Source: Alsobacter sp046349155 (GTDB lineage: Bacteria > Pseudomonadota > Alphaproteobacteria > Rhizobiales > Beijerinckiaceae). From it: 64,000 nucleotides of DNA. A model generated the notes under the pieces. It was given only the letters and a program-made list of their open reading frames with translations. It was not told the DNA's origin and made no database searches. Position numbers and translations under genes: made by a program. This document shows, piece by piece, positions 60,329-64,000 of this stretch (position 1 is its first letter; each line of letters starts with the position of its first letter). The stretch covers positions 45,969 to 109,968 of the forward strand of contig JAXMCW010000008.1 in the NCBI GenBank assembly GCA_046349155.1. Direction: 5' to 3'.

Positions 60329-60346
60329 TCACTCCCACTCGATAAT
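60329..60346 (-). other. Probable att site: remnant of the guaA 3' end
   Basis: On the minus strand these 18 bases read ATT ATC GAG TGG GAG TGA, i.e. IIEWE-stop, the conserved end of GMP synthase GuaA (usually TIEWE-stop). Sequence upstream on that strand is not guaA. The 3' end of guaA is an established attB of integrative elements, including in Mesorhizobium. An element inserted there would leave such a copy at its far end, with intact guaA beyond the other end. GC content and gene type change at this point. Confidence 0.6.
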
Positions 60347-60376
60347 TTTGGGTCAACCTAGTGCATTGAAAAATAA

Positions 60377-60396
60377 TGCGAAAATATTTTTTCGCA
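60377..60396. repeat. AT-rich inverted repeat near the element edge
   Basis: TGCGAAAA-TATT-TTTTCGCA has perfect 8-bp arms and lies 30 bp inside the element from the att remnant. Arm-type sites for an integrase or excisionase, or an operator, are possible. The surrounding 60347-60606 is low in GC and holds no supported gene. Confidence 0.5.
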
Positions 60397-60606
60397 TATC
60401 GAGATACCGTCTAGGCTACCGTCAGAAAAGTTCGATCTTGAAATTATTGAACTTTTTGGGCTGGCGATGAAGTTCGACATTTCGCCATCTATCGCTGGAA
60501 GCGGGAACTGCCGGCAGTTGGCATCGACTCGGTAAATGTGCTCGATGAAACAGGATTATACCGTCACGGTCCTTGGTTGGCCATCCTCAAGGTCGGCCTC
60601 TCCAAT

Positions 60607-61137
60607 CTAACCAAAACCCGCGACAACGGTTTCGATGGGCAGGAACAGCGTCCGGCTGTCCTCGGGATATTCTATGAACTCCGCGCAGCGCAGATAGAAG
60701 CGTTTGGCCGCCCCATCCTTCGCTTGCACCATCACCGCCCCGATGCCGATGCTTTGCGAGGCCAGCGCGATCCGCCGCAGCGCGTCCGACAACAGGTCCG
60801 CGCCGAGGCCCTTGCCTGCATGGTCGAGGCTAACGGCGAGCCGCCCGATGATCGAAACCGGAATCAGGTCGGGTGCGTTGCGTCGCACCTTGCCGGGAGC
60901 TGCGCCCCGCTCAACCGATCCCGCCGAGATACAGAAATAGCCGACGACCCGATTTCCCGCGCACACGACGTAGGTGCGCGAGAACCGGCTTTCGTTCTTC
61001 AAGGCCCGGTGCCGCAGCCAGTCGTTCAGTGCAGGCTCGCCGCAGTCAAACGCGGAAAGATCATGCTCCGCCGTCAACGGAACGGGGGCAGACAGTCGCG
61101 GGTCGGGATGGTCCGGCGAGTCGTCTATTTCTGCCAT
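60607..61137 (-). CDS. tacT: GNAT-family toxin (TacT-like acetyltransferase)
   Basis: The 176-residue GNAT protein resembles TacT/AtaT toxins, which acetylate charged aminoacyl-tRNAs and stop translation. Visible features are LTAEHDLSAFDCGEPALNDW, LRHRALKNESRFSRTYVVCA, the acetyl-CoA loop region IIGRLAVSLDHAGKGLGADL and FYLRCAEFIEYPEDSRTLFL. Its ATG overlaps the end of the DUF1778 antitoxin gene by 13 bp. The pair sits just inside the element edge and probably stabilises it. Confidence 0.88.
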   Translation of the reverse strand: MAEIDDSPDHPDPRLSAPVPLTAEHDLSAFDCGEPALNDWLRHRALKNESRFSRTYVVCAGNRVVGYFCISAGSVERGAAPGKVRRNAPDLIPVSIIGRLAVSLDHAGKGLGADLLSDALRRIALASQSIGIGAVMVQAKDGAAKRFYLRCAEFIEYPEDSRTLFLPIETVVAGFG

Positions 61138-61466
61138 GCCGGGGTCCGGCGCAGCAGCGCCTTGAGCTTCGGTCCCGGCGCGGGCGGATTGTCGAGCGCG
61201 TGCATGAAGGCGTCGTAGCGTTCGGAGTCCAGCGTGAACAAACGCTGATCGAGCAGCACATCCACCGCTTGCCGCCGTGCACTTTCCACCATGAACTCGG
61301 TGCGCGTCTTACCAAGGACCGCCGCCGCATCGTCGATGAGCTGGCGGGTGCCGGTTTCGATACGCAGGTTGATGCTGCCCTTGGCGTCAGCCGCAGAGGC
61401 GCGCGCCGCGACGACAGCGGCCGCAGAGCGGGAAGATTCGGAGGGGGCGAGACGTGTTTTTGCCAT
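61125..61466 (-). CDS. tacA: DUF1778 antitoxin (TacA-like)
   Basis: The 113-residue protein has the DUF1778 ribbon-helix-helix segment (KGSINLRIETGTRQLIDDAA, VLGKTRTEFMVESARRQAVD) and a C-terminal toxin-wrapping tail (TLDSERYDAFMHALDNPPAP). It precedes and overlaps the GNAT toxin gene, as in TacAT modules, and is expected to neutralise it and repress the operon. The ATG at 61466 is chosen because upstream in-frame codons are unlike protein. The N-terminal 25 residues are Ser/Ala-rich. Confidence 0.88.
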   Translation of the reverse strand: MAKTRLAPSESSRSAAAVVAARASAADAKGSINLRIETGTRQLIDDAAAVLGKTRTEFMVESARRQAVDVLLDQRLFTLDSERYDAFMHALDNPPAPGPKLKALLRRTPAWQK

Positions 61467-61974
61467 GACCGGAATATGGGCGTTTGTATCCACACTGTCA
61501 ATACAGAAGAAGGTAAGGAACGTATGGGCGTCGCCCTTCGGGCCGGGCTTTCGGCTACGCCGGACCCACGGCAGCGGCGCGTTTCGGCCACTCGGCTTCA
61601 ATCCCCTAACGCATGACTGTCGCCAGTTAGAAATGCGGCCCCGACGCTTGCGCGCCGGGGCTTTGTCACTGGCGGCCCTCCGGCTCTCTACGGCGCAATG
61701 TGGAAGCGCGTTCGCCTCCGGGCCGGCGCGGCTGCCGCCGCGTCTTATCTGATCGCTACGAAGAAGATTGCTAAGGGCGTTGCCCTCGCGCGGCGCAAGA
61801 AAACTCTCCGGCCTTTCGCGGCATAAACGGCCCGCTCCCCGCAAGCGGGTCCCCTCCATTTATTCCACGGTGCCAAAGACTTCTCCTGCGCCTTGCTACC
61901 CGTGGCTCGCCGCCCGGCAAGGGTTCAGGAGCGGCGCTTCGCTGCTCTGAACCCCAAACCCGAGGATCAGAGAC
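61467..61974. other. Long leader/intergenic region between tacA and ardA
   Basis: About 500 bases without a supported gene. It contains a GCCCCGACGC-TTGC-GCGCCGGGGC hairpin followed by TTTGTC (61638-61666) and a CCCGCT..AGCGGG hairpin near 61830. Long structured leaders ahead of ardA genes are common on plasmids and ICEs; single-strand promoters for early expression after transfer are one possibility. Confidence 0.5.
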
Positions 61975-62505
61975 ATGACCAACCTTTCCGACAGCAATCC
62001 CCGCATCTATGTCGCCTGCCTTGCTGCCTACAATAACGGCTATCTGCATGGGGCTTGGATCGACGCGGATCAGGACGCGGATGAAATCAGGGACGAAATT
62101 GCGGCCATGCTCGCACGGTCCCCCATCGAGCACGCGGAGGAATATGCCATCCATGACTACGAGGGCTTCGAGGGCGTCACCATCAAGGAATATGCCGGCA
62201 TCGACACCGTGGCGCGCATCGGCGCGTTCATCGCAGAGCATGGCGCGTTAGGCGCTGGCTTGCTGGAGCAGTTCGTCGGCGACATGGACCAAGCCGAAAC
62301 CGCCTTGCAGGACTGCTATCACGGCCAGTTCGCTAGCCTTGCCGACTTCATGGAGGACTTGACCGCTGAAAGCGGCACCACGATCCCCGAGGCGCTGCGC
62401 TACTACATTGATTGGAAAGCAATAGCCCGTGATGCTGAAATGAACGGTGAGTTTTTCACAGTCGAAACCTCACACAACGAGGTGCATGTGTTTTCCAGTC
62501 AATGA
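61975..62505 (+). CDS. ardA: Antirestriction protein ArdA
   Basis: The 176-residue acidic protein mimics B-form DNA and blocks type I restriction enzymes when the element enters a new host. It has the ArdA start (NPRIYVACLAAYNNGYLHGA, WIDADQDADEIRDEIAAML), EYAIHDYEGFEGVTIKEYAG and ALRYYIDWKAIARDAEMNGE near the C-terminus. Length matches the family (about 165-180). The ATG at 61975 follows a GAGGATCAGAG sequence. Confidence 0.95.
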   Translation: MTNLSDSNPRIYVACLAAYNNGYLHGAWIDADQDADEIRDEIAAMLARSPIEHAEEYAIHDYEGFEGVTIKEYAGIDTVARIGAFIAEHGALGAGLLEQFVGDMDQAETALQDCYHGQFASLADFMEDLTAESGTTIPEALRYYIDWKAIARDAEMNGEFFTVETSHNEVHVFSSQ

Positions 62506-62661
62506 AAACCGGAGCACCTTGCCCGCATTTTGCGGGCGGGCGTATCGCGGAATCATCGAAATAGTGTTAAGCAAAAAATAACCAAGAATGATCGGACTGG
62601 CCGCTCAAGGTATCTGCTTTGAGCGGCTTCTATATTTCTAGCGATCTTTGAACCTCTAAGG

Positions 62662-62690
62662 GCTGGGCGCTGCCTTGCGCGCCCCGGCTT
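62662..62690. repeat. Hairpin upstream of the DUF6499 gene
   Basis: The sequence forms a GC-rich stem (GGGCGC / GCGCCC with flanking pairs) with a TGCCTTGC-like loop, followed by TTTGGGAGGTGA, which is the ribosome-binding region of the next gene. Its loop and 3' arm (TTGCGCGCC..GGCTTTG) resemble the hairpin at 61638-61666, so the two may be related regulatory elements. Confidence 0.4.
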
Positions 62691-62704
62691 TGGGAGGTGA
62701 CGCC

Positions 62705-62920
62705 ATGCTTAGCATCGACTGGCGTTCGCCGGTGGCATACAGGCACGCGAAGCACATTTCGGCCGCCGGTTTCGCTTGGGAATATCTGCGCCGGAATGAC
62801 GATTATCGTCAGGAGTTCCAGACCATCGCACTAACCGGAGGACCGTCCGGCCGTGACCTTGCAGCGTTCGCGGATCGCTGGGGGTTGCGATTTCCCGTGC
62901 GATCCCGACGCGCCGCATGA
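62705..62920 (+). CDS. DUF6499 domain protein (N-terminal part of a split gene)
   Basis: The 71-residue product (MLSIDWRSPVAYRHAKHISA, GFAWEYLRRNDDYRQEFQTI, DLAAFADRWGLRF) is the transcriptional-regulator-like DUF6499 domain of rhizobial ICE proteins. A GGGAGG site precedes the ATG. In many relatives this domain is fused to DUF2285. Here the frame runs off after WGLRFP into VRSRRAA-stop, while the expected continuation is in another frame (CDPDAPHDWPTPIWSP). It therefore seems to be half of a frameshifted gene. Confidence 0.75.
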   Translation: MLSIDWRSPVAYRHAKHISAAGFAWEYLRRNDDYRQEFQTIALTGGPSGRDLAAFADRWGLRFPVRSRRAA

Positions 62921-63488
62921 CTGGCCGACGCCAATCTGGAGTCCGAACCTTCAACCGCAAGCGGTGATGCTGTCGCCGGTCGAGCATAAGGACGGCGACA
63001 CCGAACCGATATTGACGCTGGCTCATCTCGCCGGCCTTGATCTGCGCCGCGCTGCCGATGGCTGGCATGGTATCTGGCAGGTTGATGGCGTCACACATCA
63101 ATTCTGGCTTCCCGAGGCGACTCCCGACGCCGCCGCCTTCTATGCCGTCACCCTGCCGATGGATTCCTTTCTGGAGCTTCGCGCTCACGCTGCCCGCCGT
63201 TTCTGGCGGTCCCTCAACGGCCGGGCACCCGGTCCCGATTTCCGCGCGGTCCCTGCCCAGCTCCGGCAATGGCATATCCTGTCGCTGCGCGCGCTTGACG
63301 CTCGGCTGCATGGCGAGAGCTATCGCACCATCGCCGAAGTCCTGCTCGGCTTTCGAGGCACTAAGGAGGATTTCGAGAACGATCCGCGCAAGAACAAAGC
63401 TCGCCGCTTGGTCGCGCACGGTATCAAGATGATGCGGGGCGGCTATCGCCTGCTGCTCCACTACCCTATCAAGCCCGGCAAGCGTTGA
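62853..63488 (+). CDS. DUF2285 domain protein (C-terminal part of a split gene)
   Basis: The 211-codon frame contains the DUF2285 core: FYAVTLPMDSFLELRAHAAR, RFWRSLNGRAPGPDFRAVPA, LRQWHILSLRALDARLHGES and YRTIAEVLLGFRGTKEDFEN. Homology starts around 62896 (CDPDAPHDWPTP), right where the DUF6499 frame loses homology. The GTG at 62853 is nominal and overlaps the other frame. The protein may be produced by frameshifting, by internal initiation, or not at all. Function in the family is unknown. Confidence 0.75.
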   Translation: MTLQRSRIAGGCDFPCDPDAPHDWPTPIWSPNLQPQAVMLSPVEHKDGDTEPILTLAHLAGLDLRRAADGWHGIWQVDGVTHQFWLPEATPDAAAFYAVTLPMDSFLELRAHAARRFWRSLNGRAPGPDFRAVPAQLRQWHILSLRALDARLHGESYRTIAEVLLGFRGTKEDFENDPRKNKARRLVAHGIKMMRGGYRLLLHYPIKPGKR

Positions 63489-63755
63489 TCGTTAGCGAGC
63501 ACCGTCTTGTTGCAAGTCGCAAGCTTACTGCCCGGTGCAACAAAGAGGTGCGATACGAAAAGAACCGGAAAGCCAGCCCTCGGGGAAATGTTGCGGACTT
63601 TAGAATTCCTACGAGAACTTCAGCAGGAATGGAGTGGATCTAACAAACTGCTTCATGTGTCAAGAACGGCAAGGCGGCTTCTCAACTGAATAACTCGTTG
63701 CTTAATCTATGTTTTCGCACGACCATGCCTGAAATGTATTTTGAGGAAATTTTCC
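63489..63755. other. Intergenic stretch without a supported gene
   Basis: A 267-base, lower-GC gap lies between the DUF2285 gene and the GNAT gene. A 60-codon frame at 63507 has no ribosome-binding site or recognisable similarity. The end of the gap (TGAGGAAATTTTCC before ATG 63756) contains the likely ribosome-binding site (GAGGA) of the next gene. Confidence 0.5.
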
Positions 63756-64000
63756 ATGACCTTACTAAAGACGCTGCGTTTGATTCTCAGTCCTTGCACT
63801 CCGGTGGATCGTGTTAACTTCATCCAGCTAGAGCTTGACCCAGAAGTGATGCGGTTTCTTAACAATGGTGCGGTTGATCATGACAGGATCGATTCGACGA
63901 CCGCGCCGTTTCTCATGCCACGAGGAACCGAGCCGAACGTCTGGACAGCGCGACGCAATGCGGATGACGAGTTTGTCGGCTGGTTCTGCTTGTTGCCGAA
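63756..64000 (+). CDS. GNAT N-acetyltransferase, RimJ/RimL-like (3' end outside window)
   Basis: The first 81 codons are present. They read MTLLKTLRLILSPCTPVDRV, then LELDPEVMRFLNNGAVDHD and later NVWTARRNADDEFVGWFCLL. This is the start of a RimJ/RimL-type GNAT domain (TERLxLRxxTxxD, DPEVMRFL, FIGWFGL). The gene runs off the window end. Codon usage is less GC-rich than in the backbone, in line with an acquired cargo gene. The substrate is unknown. Confidence 0.85.
   Translation, partial: MTLLKTLRLILSPCTPVDRVNFIQLELDPEVMRFLNNGAVDHDRIDSTTAPFLMPRGTEPNVWTARRNADDEFVGWFCLLP

Larger units (their letters stand above)
60329..64000. mobile_element. Edge of an integrative and conjugative element (continues beyond window)
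   Basis: From the guaA-like att remnant to the window end the genes are typical accessory genes of proteobacterial ICEs: a GNAT/DUF1778 toxin-antitoxin pair, ArdA antirestriction protein, DUF6499 and DUF2285 proteins (usually found near the replication/transfer region of rhizobial ICEs) and an acetyltransferase. Local GC is lower in several gaps. Conjugation and integrase genes are not within the window, so the ICE label rests on the att remnant and these markers. Confidence 0.65.

Noticed and set aside
63507..63689. 60-codon ORF before the GNAT gene
   Set aside because: No ribosome-binding site, no family resemblance, and a start in a structured gap.

Overview
The window is GC-rich DNA from an alphaproteobacterium, most likely of the order Hyphomicrobiales (Rhizobiales). 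This placement is inferred from gene content: a bacterial phosphatidylcholine synthase, an IalB-family protein, a transglutaminase-like cysteine peptidase, NnrU, a DUF3775 protein, a malyl-CoA lyase of the Mcl type, the sdhE-mfd gene pair, and an integrative element of the guaA-targeting kind. No rRNA or tRNA gene and no CRISPR array was recognised.

Layout. (1) 1-7.25 kb is chromosomal backbone: the 3' part of rimO, a four-gene ABC importer for nucleoside-like substrates (ATPase, two permeases, BMP-type binding protein, all on the minus strand) and a quinone oxidoreductase. (2) About 7.3-20.8 kb is a mobile element lying between the qor and sulP genes. On the minus strand it carries a tyrosine integrase, an AlpA/excisionase-like regulator, a primase-polymerase/helicase, an HNH endonuclease, a terminase-small-subunit-like protein, about ten tiny overlapping genes and a ClpP-fold protein that lacks its catalytic Ser and His. 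There is no capsid, portal, large terminase or tail gene, so it looks like a phage satellite (PICI-like) or a strongly reduced prophage. Its distal end holds a Panacea-domain antitoxin with a candidate toxin, and a decayed zone with a ParB-like remnant expanded into a palindrome-rich repeat array. (3) 20.9-59.9 kb is backbone again: SulP transporter, pcs, a DUF2182 protein, a UbiH-like hydroxylase, a CoA-transferase, an AEC transporter, an LpxL-like acyltransferase, malyl-CoA lyase, hspQ, an IalB protein, a YejA-like binding protein, a degenerate AMP-binding protein, a FrnE-like protein, mfd, sdhE, tgt-queA (queuosine), two cyclophilins, coaD, anmK, a PRC-barrel protein, a cysteine peptidase, mazG, der, a TPR protein, nnrU, and a 2127-residue type-I-secreted RTX protein. 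(4) From about 60.33 kb to the window end is the edge of an integrative and conjugative element. An 18-bp remnant of a guaA 3' end marks a probable att site. It is followed by a TacA/TacT toxin-antitoxin pair, an ArdA antirestriction gene, a DUF6499/DUF2285 gene split by a frameshift, and a partial GNAT acetyltransferase.

The most unusual items are the satellite-like element with its eroded ClpP fold and Panacea module, the ParB-derived repeat array with recurring TCGCCAAAWTGGCGA palindromes, the Tgt that has lost three of four zinc ligands, the RTX protein with twelve interleaved glycine-rich units, and a low-GC intergenic stretch that ends in a strong terminator without an obvious gene. All assignments come from reading the sequence and from recalled family features; no database search was run.
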